Assembly: GCF_008373755.1 (NCBI RefSeq)
Contig: NZ_VUJV01000002.1
Location: forward strand, 1-64,000
Length of the DNA: 64,000 bases
Direction of reading: 5' to 3'
DNA from: Nocardioides humilatus
Lineage (GTDB): Bacteria > Actinomycetota > Actinomycetes > Propionibacteriales > Nocardioidaceae
The notes beneath the pieces were generated by a model. That model made no database searches and was not told where the DNA came from. It was given only the letters and a program-made list of their open reading frames with translations. Shown here one piece after another: positions 41,384 to 50,228 of the stretch; position 1 is the first letter of the stretch; the number at the start of each line of letters is the position of its first letter. The translations under genes were made by a program, and so were the position numbers.

Positions 41384-41559
41384 GACAGTCAGCGTAGGCA
41401 CCGCTGTGGCCTGCGTCATCCGACCGCAGGGGCCATCGCGACTCCTACCAGGGTCGCAGGACCGGCGTCGGGATTGCCTGCCAGCGCCCGATGTCCGTGG
41501 GGGTCGCGGTTGCCTAGCGTCGGTGTCACCGAAACAACCCCCCAAGGACGGTGAGCACC

Positions 41560-41868
41560 ATGACCTGGAGCGAGACCAAGCTGCGCTGGCGCGTGATGCG
41601 CGAGATCGAGGACCTCTTCCTCTCCGACCCGGCGGCCGAGCTGCCCTGGCGCGAGGACTATGCCGAGCTCTTCGGCGACCGCGACGGCCTGACGAAGGCG
41701 CTGCGCTACCGCTGGCAGCTGTCCCGCGACGCCCAGCTCGACACCTACGCTCCCGAAGCAGCCTGGGACGAGCAGGTCAGCCGGCTCGACCTCCGGACCC
41801 GGATGCTCATCCGACGTCTGGACGACAGCGCCGGGCGCGAGCAGGGTAGGGACCGTGTCGTCGCCTGA
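41560..41868 (+). CDS. Small soluble protein of unknown function
   Basis: A 102-residue charged protein (KLRWRVMREIEDLFLSD, ELFGDRDGLTKALRYRWQLSRDAQLD). ATG 41560 follows AAGGA by 11 nt; GTG 41551 is an alternative with too short a spacing. It overlaps the P450 start by 14 bases. I recognise no domain; similar small proteins of this style occur widely in Nocardioidaceae (recalled). Function unknown. Confidence 0.6.
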   Translation: MTWSETKLRWRVMREIEDLFLSDPAAELPWREDYAELFGDRDGLTKALRYRWQLSRDAQLDTYAPEAAWDEQVSRLDLRTRMLIRRLDDSAGREQGRDRVVA

Positions 41869-43195
41869 TCGGTTCGTCCCCGGCCTGCTGGCCACCCCCC
41901 GGGCGTTCGTCGCCTGGACCCTGGCCCACGGGATCCAGCGCCGCTTCCTGCGCCGCGCCGCCCTCAAGGGCGACCTGATGGCGCGGCTCGCGACGGACCC
42001 CGCCTACTACGACGACCCCTATCCGTCGTACGAGCAGATCCGGGCCGACGGCCGCATCGTCCGCAACGGGCTCGTGGGCGGCACCGTCGACCACGCGGTC
42101 GCCAACGCGATCTTGCGCAGCGACGACTTCGGCACCGGTGCCGGTGCGGGCGAGCTGCCCGGACCGCTGCAGCGGCTGCACACCCTGACGCGCGACCCCG
42201 ACACGTTGAGCCCCGTCGACCCGCCGTCGATGCTCGTCGTCGACCCGCCGCAGCACACGCACTACCGCCGCCTGGTCTCGCGGGCGTTCACCGCCCGCAA
42301 GGTCGGCCGGATGGCCGATCGCGTCGAGCAGGTCGCGACGGCGCTGCTCGACGAGCTCGAGCGCGAGCCGACCTTCGACCTGGTGTCGCGCTATGCCGCC
42401 CTGCTGCCGGTCGCGGTCATCGCCGACATCCTCGGCGTGCCCGACGCGGAGCGCGAGCAGGTGCTCGGCTGGGGCAACCATGCCGCGACGACGCTCGACC
42501 CGGGGCTGAGCTGGAGCCAGTACAAGGAGGCCTCCGCGGCCCTGCGCGAGATGAACGCGTGGTTCAGCATGCACATCGAGCGGCTGCGCCGCGATCCCGG
42601 CGACGACCTGCTGAGCCAGGTGCTCCAGGACCCGGAGGCCGCTGACCTCACCGAGGTCGAGCTGCACGCGATCGGCCTGCTGGTGCTGGGCGCCGGCTTC
42701 GAGACGACGGTCAACCTGATCGGCAACGCCGTCGCTCTCCTCGACGCCCACCCCGACCAGCTGGCCTGGCTGCGCGACAACCCCGACGGCTGGGCCAACG
42801 CCGTCGAGGAGGTGCTGCGCTACGACGCACCGGTCCAGCTGACGATGCGGATGGCCCACAGCGACACCGAGGCGGCGGGCCAGCCGGTCAAGCGCGGCGA
42901 GGCGATCCTCGTCTACCTCGGCGGCGCCAACCGCGACCCCGAGGTGTTCGACGACGCCGACCAGTTCGACGTACGACGCCCCAACGCCGGCGACCACGTC
43001 GGCTTCTCCGCTGGGGTGCACTTCTGCATGGGCGCGAGCCTCGCGCGGCTCGAGGCGATGGTCGCCCTCCGTGCCCTCTACGAGCGCTACCCGGACCTCC
43101 GCGTGGTCGGTCGGCCCGAGCGTCGCGGCACCCGCGTGCTGCGCGGCTGGGAGCACCTCCCGGTCTCGACTCTCGCGCGCGTCCCCACGATCTGA
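41855..43195 (+). CDS. Cytochrome P450
   Basis: A 446-residue soluble bacterial P450. The I-helix oxygen site is GAGFETTVN, the K-helix ExxR motif is EEVLRY, and the heme loop is FSAGVHFCMGASLAR with the iron ligand Cys391. The N-terminus has no membrane anchor. GTG 41855 overlaps the small-protein gene. Electrons could come from the 3Fe-4S ferredoxin encoded at 45210, since it sits close by on the same strand; this is inference. The substrate may be an alkane, steroid or other lipid. Confidence 0.93.
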   Translation: MSSPDRFVPGLLATPRAFVAWTLAHGIQRRFLRRAALKGDLMARLATDPAYYDDPYPSYEQIRADGRIVRNGLVGGTVDHAVANAILRSDDFGTGAGAGELPGPLQRLHTLTRDPDTLSPVDPPSMLVVDPPQHTHYRRLVSRAFTARKVGRMADRVEQVATALLDELEREPTFDLVSRYAALLPVAVIADILGVPDAEREQVLGWGNHAATTLDPGLSWSQYKEASAALREMNAWFSMHIERLRRDPGDDLLSQVLQDPEAADLTEVELHAIGLLVLGAGFETTVNLIGNAVALLDAHPDQLAWLRDNPDGWANAVEEVLRYDAPVQLTMRMAHSDTEAAGQPVKRGEAILVYLGGANRDPEVFDDADQFDVRRPNAGDHVGFSAGVHFCMGASLARLEAMVALRALYERYPDLRVVGRPERRGTRVLRGWEHLPVSTLARVPTI

Positions 43196-43218
43196 CGCGG
43201 GGCCCCATAATTCGGGGC

Positions 43219-43620
43219 GTGCTCGAACCCGATCCCGCGCCCGCCGAGGCGACGATGGTCACCGCCGCGGTGCTCATCGGCTTCGGCCTGCCGATGACGG
43301 CGGTCGCGGCCTCGTTCGCCTTCGGCAGTCTCGAGCACATCCTCAAGGGCCTGGCCGTAGCGCTGGCCGTATGGGGCGCCGGCATCGGCGCTGCCTTCTG
43401 GCACCCGCTCGACACGGCACCGGCAGGTCCGTCGGAGGCCAACCCGGTCTGGCGGATCGGGGTGCCGGGGCTGGCGATCGCCGCCATGGTGGTCGTCGTC
43501 TACACCGGCAAGCCGTTCGTGCCGTGGATGCTCGTGCTCGTGGTCGGCACCTTCTTCGCCTGGACCACCGGCTCGCTGTGGCTGATCTCCCGGCGCAGGG
43601 CGACAGCCCCGGACGAGTAG
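43219..43620 (+). CDS. Small membrane protein of unknown function
   Basis: A 133-residue protein with four hydrophobic helices and short basic C-terminus (LISRRRATAPDE). GTG 43219 lies 24 bp after the P450 stop, so they may be cotranscribed. No family recognised; the layout resembles small actinobacterial DUF-type membrane proteins. Confidence 0.6.
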   Translation: MLEPDPAPAEATMVTAAVLIGFGLPMTAVAASFAFGSLEHILKGLAVALAVWGAGIGAAFWHPLDTAPAGPSEANPVWRIGVPGLAIAAMVVVVYTGKPFVPWMLVLVVGTFFAWTTGSLWLISRRRATAPDE

Positions 43621-43624
43621 CAAG

Positions 43625-43663
43625 TTTACAAACGTCAGGGTCTTGTCAAAGACCTTTACAAAC
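43625..43663. promoter_or_regulatory. Promoter/operator region of alkB
   Basis: Two direct copies of TTTACAAAC (43625-43633 and 43655-43663) flank a dyad, GGTCTT-GTCA-AAGACC (43639-43654). TTGTCA within it could be a -35, with TACCGT about 17 bp on as -10. The AT-rich, doubly symmetric site is a good candidate for binding by the TetR encoded at 45404. Confidence 0.5.
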
Positions 43664-43707
43664 ACTACCGTCGTGTCAACCGCTCGATGGAGAGTTTGGA
43701 GACCCTG

Positions 43708-45210
43708 ATGAACGCGGAACTGATCGGCAAGACCGTCCCGGACGGATCGACCGAGATCTGGAAGGACAAGAAGCGCTATCTCTGGCTGCTGGGGATGATG
43801 GTCCCCGGGCTGGGCATCGTCTTCGCGCTTGCCTTCATCGCCTCTGGCGGCTGGTGGGGCTTCGCCCTCGTCGGACCGCTCCTGATCAACGTGATCATCC
43901 CGGTCTTCGACCTGATCTTCGGGCGTGACAGCTCCAACCCGCCCGACGAGATCATCGAGTCGCTGGAGAACGACAAGTACTACCGCCGGCTGGTCTTCGC
44001 CTACGTGCCGCTGATGTACGCCGTCCTCTTCGCCGGCTTCGACCTGCTCTCCGGCAACAACCCGGTCCGACGGGTCCTCGACTGGGTCGGCGCCGGCGGC
44101 TGGGCCGACGCCCACCTCGGTGCGCTCTACGACAACGCGACCTTCGACATGTCGTGGTGGGTCAGCGCCTTCTGGGCCCTGTCGCTCGCCGGCGTGGTCG
44201 GCATCGGCATCAACACCGCCCACGAGCTCGGCCACAAGAAGGAGAGCGTCGAGCGCTGGATGTCGAAGATCACCCTCGCGCCGACGTTCTACGGCCACTT
44301 CTACATCGAGCACAACCGGGGCCACCATGTCCGGGTCGCCACCCCCGAGGACCCGGCTTCCTCCAAGCTGGGCGAGAGCCTCTACGCCTTCTGGCCGCGC
44401 ACCGTCCTGGGCTCGGTGAAGAGCGCCTGGGAGGTCGAGGCGAAGCGCTACCGGCGCAAGGGCACGCACCCGTTCCACGTCGGCAACGACGTGCTCAACG
44501 CCTGGGCCATGTCGGCCGTCCTGTGGGGTGGGATCGTCGCGCTCTACGGCGTCGAGGTCATCCCCTACGCGCTCATCACGATCGTCTTCGGCTTCTCGCT
44601 GCTGGAGGTCGTCAACTACCTCGAGCACTACGGCATGCTGCGCCAGAAGGTCGGCGAGAAGCAGCGGTACGAGCGGGTGCTGCCGATGCACAGCTGGAAC
44701 AGCAACAACATCGTCACCAACATCTTCCTCTACCACCTGCAGCGCCACAGCGACCACCACGCCAACCCGACCCGGCGCTACCAGGCGCTGCGCGACTTCA
44801 AGGAGTCGCCGGCTCTGCCCACCGGCTACGCGGGCATGATCAACCTGGCGCTCATCCCGCCGCTGTGGCGCAAGGTGATGGACCACCGCGTCGTCGAGCA
44901 CCTCGACGGCGACGTGACCCTCGCCAACGTGTTGCCGCGCAAGCGCGAGAAGTACCTCAAGAAGTTCCCGCCGCCGGCCGAGCACGTCGTCCATGAGGAC
45001 AACTTCGCCCAGAGGTTCGAGGGCGAGGTGCTGGCCGCGAAGTGCCCGGGTTGCCACTATGTCTACGAAGTCGCCGCTGGTGACGAGCACGAGGGCTGGC
45101 CGGCCGGCACCGCATGGAACGAGATTCCCGACGACTGGTGCTGCCCTGACTGTGGTGTCCGCGAGAAGCTCGACTTCATCCCGTTCGACCCCGAGAAGGT
45201 GGGTGCGTAG
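43708..45210 (+). CDS. alkB: Alkane 1-monooxygenase fused to rubredoxin
   Basis: A 500-residue fusion. The membrane part has the AlkB histidine boxes HELGHK (from residue 172), HNRGHH (from 202) and HSDHH (from 347) plus NYLEHYGM, which hold the di-iron centre that hydroxylates terminal carbons of alkanes. The C-terminal 60 residues are a rubredoxin (CPGCHYVYE from Cys446, then PAGTAWNEIPDDWCCPDCG), the electron donor. ATG 43708 has GGAG 6 nt upstream; ATG 43687 is an alternative. Such fusions are known in actinobacteria and make electron delivery internal. The stop shares a base with the ferredoxin start. Confidence 0.95.
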   Translation: MNAELIGKTVPDGSTEIWKDKKRYLWLLGMMVPGLGIVFALAFIASGGWWGFALVGPLLINVIIPVFDLIFGRDSSNPPDEIIESLENDKYYRRLVFAYVPLMYAVLFAGFDLLSGNNPVRRVLDWVGAGGWADAHLGALYDNATFDMSWWVSAFWALSLAGVVGIGINTAHELGHKKESVERWMSKITLAPTFYGHFYIEHNRGHHVRVATPEDPASSKLGESLYAFWPRTVLGSVKSAWEVEAKRYRRKGTHPFHVGNDVLNAWAMSAVLWGGIVALYGVEVIPYALITIVFGFSLLEVVNYLEHYGMLRQKVGEKQRYERVLPMHSWNSNNIVTNIFLYHLQRHSDHHANPTRRYQALRDFKESPALPTGYAGMINLALIPPLWRKVMDHRVVEHLDGDVTLANVLPRKREKYLKKFPPPAEHVVHEDNFAQRFEGEVLAAKCPGCHYVYEVAAGDEHEGWPAGTAWNEIPDDWCCPDCGVREKLDFIPFDPEKVGA

Positions 45211-45404
45211 TGAAGATCCATGCAGATCTCGACAAGTGCGAGGGCCTCGGCATGTGCGAGGCCATGGCCAACGACTACTTCGAGGTCGATGAGGACGAGG
45301 ACCAGGTCGTCATCCTCGACGACTCGCCGCCCGAGTCCGACCGCGCCCACGTCTACGCCGCTGTGCAGGCCTGCCCGGTGCTCGCGCTGACGCTTTCCGA
45401 CTGA
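45210..45404 (+). CDS. Ferredoxin, 3Fe-4S type
   Basis: A 64-residue ferredoxin with three cluster Cys (CEGLGMC at residues 10-16 and ACPVLAL near 55), the P450-associated 3Fe-4S pattern. It starts at GTG 45210 inside the alkB stop and its own stop overlaps the TetR start, so alkB, ferredoxin and tetR are coupled. It may supply electrons to the rubredoxin domain or to the upstream P450. Confidence 0.9.
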   Translation: MKIHADLDKCEGLGMCEAMANDYFEVDEDEDQVVILDDSPPESDRAHVYAAVQACPVLALTLSD

Positions 45405-46015
45405 TGTCTATCCTCGCTCGTGTGAGCGCGCAGCCCTCGGGGGCACATCCGGTCGCCGTCGGTGGCATCCGCGACCGGCTTTGCGACGCGGCCGCTGCCG
45501 TGATCACGAGCGAGGGATGGGCGCGGGTCACCATGGCCCGGCTCGCCGACGAGGTCGGTGTCAGCCGGCAGACCGTCTACAACGAGATCGGCACCAAGAA
45601 CGACCTCGCCGAGGCGATCGTGCTGCGCGAGCTCGACCGTTTCCTCGCCGGGGTGGTGCGCTCCTTCGACGAGAACCCCACCGACCTGGTGCAGGCGATC
45701 CGCGACTCAGCGCGGCGGGTGCTCAAGTACGCCCAGAACAACGCCCTCCTCCACGCCGTCGTCTCCGCGACGCACGGCGCCGACACCGAGCTGCTGCCGC
45801 TCCTCACGACGCACGCCGAGTCGCTCCTCGTCGCGGCGAAGATGGTCGTGGGCGAGCGACTGGCGGGCTACCAGATCGACCTCCCCGAGGACCGGCTCGA
45901 GGCCAGCATCGACATGGTGGTGCGCCTGGTGCTGAGCCACGTCATGCAGCCGTCGGGAGACCCCGCGACCACGGGCGAGGACATCGCTTGGGTGGCGGCG
46001 CGCGTCCTGGGCTGA
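45404..46015 (+). CDS. TetR family regulator of the alkane module
   Basis: A 203-residue repressor. The HTH is VTMARLADEVGVSRQTVYNEIGTKNDLAEAIV near residues 42-73, and the C-terminal domain (YAQNNALLHAVVSATHG) is like TetR proteins found after alkB-rubredoxin genes, such as AlkX/AlkU (recalled). Overlap with the ferredoxin gene makes it part of the alkB operon, so feedback control by fatty products is likely. Confidence 0.88.
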   Translation: MSILARVSAQPSGAHPVAVGGIRDRLCDAAAAVITSEGWARVTMARLADEVGVSRQTVYNEIGTKNDLAEAIVLRELDRFLAGVVRSFDENPTDLVQAIRDSARRVLKYAQNNALLHAVVSATHGADTELLPLLTTHAESLLVAAKMVVGERLAGYQIDLPEDRLEASIDMVVRLVLSHVMQPSGDPATTGEDIAWVAARVLG

Positions 46016-46073
46016 CGCACTTTTGGGATTCACCCGGGTTTCCGAACTACCCTCGGAGGGGGAGGGAAGTTCT

Positions 46074-47327
46074 ATGGGGGTAGCGCAGCACGGTCGCGCC
46101 CGGCTGCTGGCGATCGCCGGCGCCGTGGCGTTGCTCAGCGCTGCCTGCGCCGGTCCCGGTGCTGACCCCAAGAACGAGACCAGCAACGCCGCCTCCACCA
46201 CGAGCACCGGCGCGACCGGCCCGAGCGACCACGGCACTCCCGACGACTCCGACGTCACCTACGCCGTGCACACGGTCGACGCCCCGGGCCCGCGCGAGGG
46301 AGCGCTGTACGGCGACGACATGCTGCTCGTGAGCGCCGAGACCATCCCCGAGGGCGTGGTCGATCGGATCCTCGCGATCAAGATCGCGGGCCAGAAGGCG
46401 GTCACCGCCGCCGTACCCCTGTCGATCGGTCAGTTCTCCGCCGAGAACAAGAGCTACCGGGTCGCCGCCGCCGACATCGCGGGCTACCGCAGCTTCGTCG
46501 AGCAGCGCAGCGCCGACTTCCAGGAGCAGTGGGACCGGATCGCAGACGGTGAGGTCGGCGTCGCGGAAGAGTTGAAGGACCGGCTGCCGCTCGACAAGAA
46601 CGGCTACCTCAAGGTCGGTTCGGGTGAGCAGACCTTCCCGATCCACGTCGGCGCCTACGGCCCCCAGATCGGCACGATCGACACCTTCGTCAACGCCGCC
46701 TGGGGCGAGGCGCTCGGCCTGCCCGACAACAACGGCCTCGTCCTCAACACCGGGGGCATCTCCCCGCAGGCGCTGAAGAAGAAGCTCAAGGGCATCGTCG
46801 GCGACATCTCGATGACCGACCTCGACGTCGTCGCGCAGTACGGCCTCGACCCGCACGCCGTGCAGTCGGTGCAGTACGTCGGCACGTTCGCCGACGCCGT
46901 GGGTGTCTACAACTACCGCCCCATCGGCGGCGGCCGGGTGCAGCCCGACCCGTCCTGGGTGAGCGCCCACATCGTCACCGAGACGATGCCGATCATCGGC
47001 CAGATGACCTGCAACAAATTCATGATGCCGCAGCTGCGCGAGGCCCTCGAGGAGATCCAGACCTCCGGGCTGGCCGACAAGATCCACCCCGGTGAATACG
47101 CCGGCTGCTTCTACCCGCGCTTCATCGCGGGCAGCACCACGCTCTCCAACCACTCCTTCGGACTGGCCTTCGACATCAACGTGCCCGGCAACCAGCGCGG
47201 CACCGTCGGGCAGATCGACCGCACCGTCGTGGGCATCTTCAAGCGCTGGGGTTTCGCCTGGGGTGGCGACTGGAACTACACCGACCCCATGCACTTCGAG
47301 CTACAGCGGATCGTGCACGCGGGGTAG
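46074..47327 (+). CDS. M15-family peptidase lipoprotein (VanY/DacB-like)
   Basis: A 417-residue lipoprotein: signal and lipobox at LLSAACAG, a Thr/Ser-rich linker, then a mixed domain of about 230 residues and a C-terminal M15 D,D-carboxypeptidase-like domain (LSNHSFGLAFDINVPGNQ carrying zinc ligands His and Asp, and GGDWNYTDPMHFEL with the last His). It probably trims stem peptides of peptidoglycan at the membrane surface. ATG 46074 has GGAGGG 6 nt upstream. Confidence 0.85.
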   Translation: MGVAQHGRARLLAIAGAVALLSAACAGPGADPKNETSNAASTTSTGATGPSDHGTPDDSDVTYAVHTVDAPGPREGALYGDDMLLVSAETIPEGVVDRILAIKIAGQKAVTAAVPLSIGQFSAENKSYRVAAADIAGYRSFVEQRSADFQEQWDRIADGEVGVAEELKDRLPLDKNGYLKVGSGEQTFPIHVGAYGPQIGTIDTFVNAAWGEALGLPDNNGLVLNTGGISPQALKKKLKGIVGDISMTDLDVVAQYGLDPHAVQSVQYVGTFADAVGVYNYRPIGGGRVQPDPSWVSAHIVTETMPIIGQMTCNKFMMPQLREALEEIQTSGLADKIHPGEYAGCFYPRFIAGSTTLSNHSFGLAFDINVPGNQRGTVGQIDRTVVGIFKRWGFAWGGDWNYTDPMHFELQRIVHAG

Positions 47328-47352
47328 TCGCTCGCGAGACTGCCAGTGCAAC

Positions 47353-47374
47353 TGTGACAGTGCTTGTGTCACAA
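47353..47374. promoter_or_regulatory. Dyad matching the merR/fadA operator
   Basis: TGTGACA and TGTCACA around 7 bp (47353-47373). The 22-nt stretch from 47355 matches 19 of 22 positions with the stretch from 53547 between merR and fadA, including the trailing CAATC. It lies 9 bp upstream of the CoA-transferase start. Confidence 0.6.
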
Positions 47375-47382
47375 TCACCCGC

Positions 47383-48555
47383 ATGACGCTCGAGAGCATC
47401 GAACTGGGTCAGGGCACCGGTCCCCTCAAGGGGATCAAGGTCGTCGAGATCGCCGGCATCGGCCCCGGGCCGCACGCGTGCACGATCCTCGCCGACCTCG
47501 GCGCTGACGTGATCCGCGTGGAGCGGCCGGGCGGGCAGCTGCTCACCGGCGGCGCACACGACCTGCTCAACCGGGGTCGCCCGAGCGTCGCGCTCAACCT
47601 CAAGGACCCGGCCGCGGCCGAGGTGGTCCTCGACCTGGTCGCGGGTGCCGACGTACTGATCGAGGGCATGCGCCCCGGGGTCGCCGAGCGGCTCGGCATC
47701 GGTCCGGAGCAGGCGCTCGCGCGCAACCCGCGTCTGGTCTACGGCCGGATGACCGGCTGGGGCCAGGACGGCCCGTGGAGCCAGGCGGCCGGCCACGACA
47801 TGAACTACATCGCCATCACCGGCACCCTGCACGGGCTCGGCCAGGTGAAGGAGAAGCCGCAGTTCCCGGCCAACCTGGTCGGTGACTTCGGCGGCGGTTC
47901 GACCTACCTCGTCATCGGCATCCTGGCCGCGCTCCTCGAGGCCAAGGTCTCCGGCGAGGGCCAGGTCGTCGACGCGGCGATCGTCGACGGCACCGCCCAC
48001 CTCAACACGATGCTGGCGGCCTTCCTCGCCGGCAAGACCTACAAGGAGGAGCGGGTCAGCAACCTGCTCGACGGCGGTACGCCGTTCTACTCCATCTACG
48101 AGACCGCCGACGGCGAGCACATGTCGGTCGGTGCGCTCGAGCCGCAGTTCTTCGCTGCCTTCATCGAGCTGCTGGGCGTGAAGGACACCGTGCCGGGTCA
48201 GTTCGAGTTCGACCGCTTCGACGAGATGCGCGCGCTCTTCGCTGCGCGATTCCTGGAGAAGACCCGCGACGAGTGGTGCGCGATTTTCGACGGCACCGAC
48301 GCCTGTGTGGCACCGATCCTCAAGTTCTCCGAGGCCGTCGACCACCCGCACATGAAGGCGCGCGAGATCCTCGTCGAGAAGGACGGCATCGTGCAGCCGC
48401 AGCCGGCCCCGCGCTTCTCCCGCACCCAGGCCACCCTCGGCCTGCCGCCCTCGCCCGTCGCCGGCGCCCACACCCGGGTCGCCCTCGAGGCCTGGGGCAT
48501 CGCCGATGTCGACGGCCTGATCGAGAGCGGAGTCGCCGTCCAGGTGGAACAGTAG
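47383..48555 (+). CDS. Class III CoA transferase (CaiB/BaiF family)
   Basis: A 390-residue CoA transferase or 2-methylacyl-CoA racemase-like enzyme. Visible family features are VVEIAGIGPGPHACTILADLGADVIRVERPGG, VLIEGMRPGVAERLG, GRMTGWGQDGPW (with AGHDMNYIAITG) and the C-terminal VLIPL-like EAVDHPHMKAREI. The Asp in GHDMNY matches the racemase catalytic pair, so alpha-methylacyl-CoA racemase activity in branched lipid or sterol side-chain oxidation is a good possibility. It carries the shared MerR-type dyad upstream and lies 4 bp from a monooxygenase gene. Confidence 0.88.
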   Translation: MTLESIELGQGTGPLKGIKVVEIAGIGPGPHACTILADLGADVIRVERPGGQLLTGGAHDLLNRGRPSVALNLKDPAAAEVVLDLVAGADVLIEGMRPGVAERLGIGPEQALARNPRLVYGRMTGWGQDGPWSQAAGHDMNYIAITGTLHGLGQVKEKPQFPANLVGDFGGGSTYLVIGILAALLEAKVSGEGQVVDAAIVDGTAHLNTMLAAFLAGKTYKEERVSNLLDGGTPFYSIYETADGEHMSVGALEPQFFAAFIELLGVKDTVPGQFEFDRFDEMRALFAARFLEKTRDEWCAIFDGTDACVAPILKFSEAVDHPHMKAREILVEKDGIVQPQPAPRFSRTQATLGLPPSPVAGAHTRVALEAWGIADVDGLIESGVAVQVEQ

Positions 48556-48559
48556 GTCC

Positions 48560-50023
48560 ATGGAGCACGTCGACGTCCTCATCGTCGGAGCCGGTCTCTC
48601 GGGCGTCGGCGCCGCCGCACAGGTCAGGGAGCGGCTACCCGGGAAGTCGGTCGTCGTGCTCGAGAGCCGCGACGCCAAGGGCGGCACCTGGGACCTCTTC
48701 CGCTACCCCGGAGTGCGCTCCGACAGCGACATGTTCACTTTCGGCTACACCTGGCGGCCGTGGGACAGCGACATCGCGCTCGCCGACGGCACGCTCATCC
48801 GCGAATACATCAACACCGTCGCCCGTGAATACGACGTCGACCGGCTGATCCGCTACCGGCACCGCGTGCAGAGTGCTGCGTGGGACAGCGAGGCGGGGCA
48901 CTGGACCGTGGTCGCGGCGGTCGGTGACCCCGCCGCCGGCGAGACGGTCACGCTGACCGCCCAGTTCCTGTGGTCGTGCGCGGGCTACTACAAGTACGAC
49001 GAGGGCTTCCAGCCCACCTGGCCCGGCATGGCCGACTTCCAGGGCCAGATCGTGCACCCGCAGCACTGGCCCGAGGGCCTCGACTACAGCGGCAAGCAGG
49101 TCGTCGTGATCGGGAGCGGAGCCACCGCGGTGACCCTGGTGCCGTCGATGTCGGCGGGCGAGGGTGCGGCCGCCCACGTGACGATGCTGCAGCGGACCCC
49201 GTCCTACGTGATCAACCGCCCGCGGCACGACCCGGTCGCGCGACTGCTCACCCGGATGCGGATGCCGCGCCGGGTGATCTACCGGGTCGCCCGATGGACC
49301 AACATCGCCAACTCGATCGGCTTCTACAAGTTCAGCATGCGCTGGCCCGCCCGGTCGAAGGCCTTCTTGCGCAAGCAGGCCGTGCGTCAACTGCCGCCCG
49401 ACTTCGACGTCGATCGGCACTTCGCGCCGCCGTACGACCCGTGGGACCAGCGGCTGTGCTTCGTGCCCAACGGCGACCTCTTCCGCTCGTTGCGCAACGG
49501 TGAGGCGTCGATCGTCACCGACACCATCGAGTCGTTCACGCCGACCGGGCTCAGGCTGGCGTCGGGCACCGAGCTCGACGCCGACCTGATCGTGTCGGCG
49601 ACCGGCTTCCAGATGCAGGTGCCGCTCGGTGGCATCGAGATGGTCGTCGACGGCGAGCGCGTGGACTACGCGTCACATCTGGCCTACAAGGCGCTGATGC
49701 TCAGCGAGGTCCCCAACTTCTTCTTCACCCTCGGCTACACCAACGCGTCGTGGACCCTGAAGGCCGACCTGGTCATCGACTACGTGTGCCGGCTGCTCGC
49801 CCACCTCGACCAGGCCGGGCGACGGGTGGCCTCGCCGGTGCCGGACCCTTCGGTCGAGCGGCGGCCGTTCATGCCGCTCAGCTCGGGGTACGTCCAGCGC
49901 TCGGCACACCTGCTCCCAGGCGAGGGCGCCAAGGCGCCGTGGCGGCTCGAGCAGAACTGGTACGTCGACCAGAAGGTCGTCCGCCGAGCGCCCATCGACG
50001 ACGGAGTGCTGCAGTTCACGTAG
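48560..50023 (+). CDS. Flavin monooxygenase (Baeyer-Villiger type)
   Basis: A 487-residue FAD/NADPH monooxygenase. Residues 5-15 form the FAD fold (DVLIVGAGLSGVGAA), GGTWDLFRYPGVRSDSD is the usual second FAD motif, and the Baeyer-Villiger fingerprint FQGQIVHPQHWP lies at 160-171, followed by the NADPH fold GSGATAV. It is close to the EthA type. It oxidises ketones to esters or sulfur compounds to oxides. Coupling with the CoA transferase suggests lipid or terpenoid degradation. Confidence 0.9.
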   Translation: MEHVDVLIVGAGLSGVGAAAQVRERLPGKSVVVLESRDAKGGTWDLFRYPGVRSDSDMFTFGYTWRPWDSDIALADGTLIREYINTVAREYDVDRLIRYRHRVQSAAWDSEAGHWTVVAAVGDPAAGETVTLTAQFLWSCAGYYKYDEGFQPTWPGMADFQGQIVHPQHWPEGLDYSGKQVVVIGSGATAVTLVPSMSAGEGAAAHVTMLQRTPSYVINRPRHDPVARLLTRMRMPRRVIYRVARWTNIANSIGFYKFSMRWPARSKAFLRKQAVRQLPPDFDVDRHFAPPYDPWDQRLCFVPNGDLFRSLRNGEASIVTDTIESFTPTGLRLASGTELDADLIVSATGFQMQVPLGGIEMVVDGERVDYASHLAYKALMLSEVPNFFFTLGYTNASWTLKADLVIDYVCRLLAHLDQAGRRVASPVPDPSVERRPFMPLSSGYVQRSAHLLPGEGAKAPWRLEQNWYVDQKVVRRAPIDDGVLQFT

Positions 50024-50228
50024 GCGAGGATTGCTGCGCGGAGACCCCGCGCCCCTAGGCTGTGGTCATCGGTCCGGCCAGTCTTGCCCCGGATCTCGCG
50101 CAACCGGACACCCAGTCCAGCGCTCCTCGTAGCTGAGGCCCGCTTCCCTTCCCGCCGCCGGCGGGACAGCACGGCGAGACGCCAGCAGGAGTCCGCCCCG
50201 GTTCGACGCGGCCTTCGGAGAGACTCTC
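50024..50228 (+). promoter_or_regulatory. Long leader of the DEAD-box helicase gene
   Basis: This 205-bp gap holds a CCCGCC/GGCGGG hairpin (50151-50165) and a run of pyrimidines before it, but no open frame I can support. Helicase genes of this class often have long, structured 5' regions linked to cold or autoregulation, so this is the likely use. Confidence 0.4.

Noticed and set aside
43087-45090. 667-codon minus-strand frame opposite alkB
   Set aside because: The plus strand encodes AlkB-rubredoxin with all metal ligands; the antisense frame has no recognisable domain.
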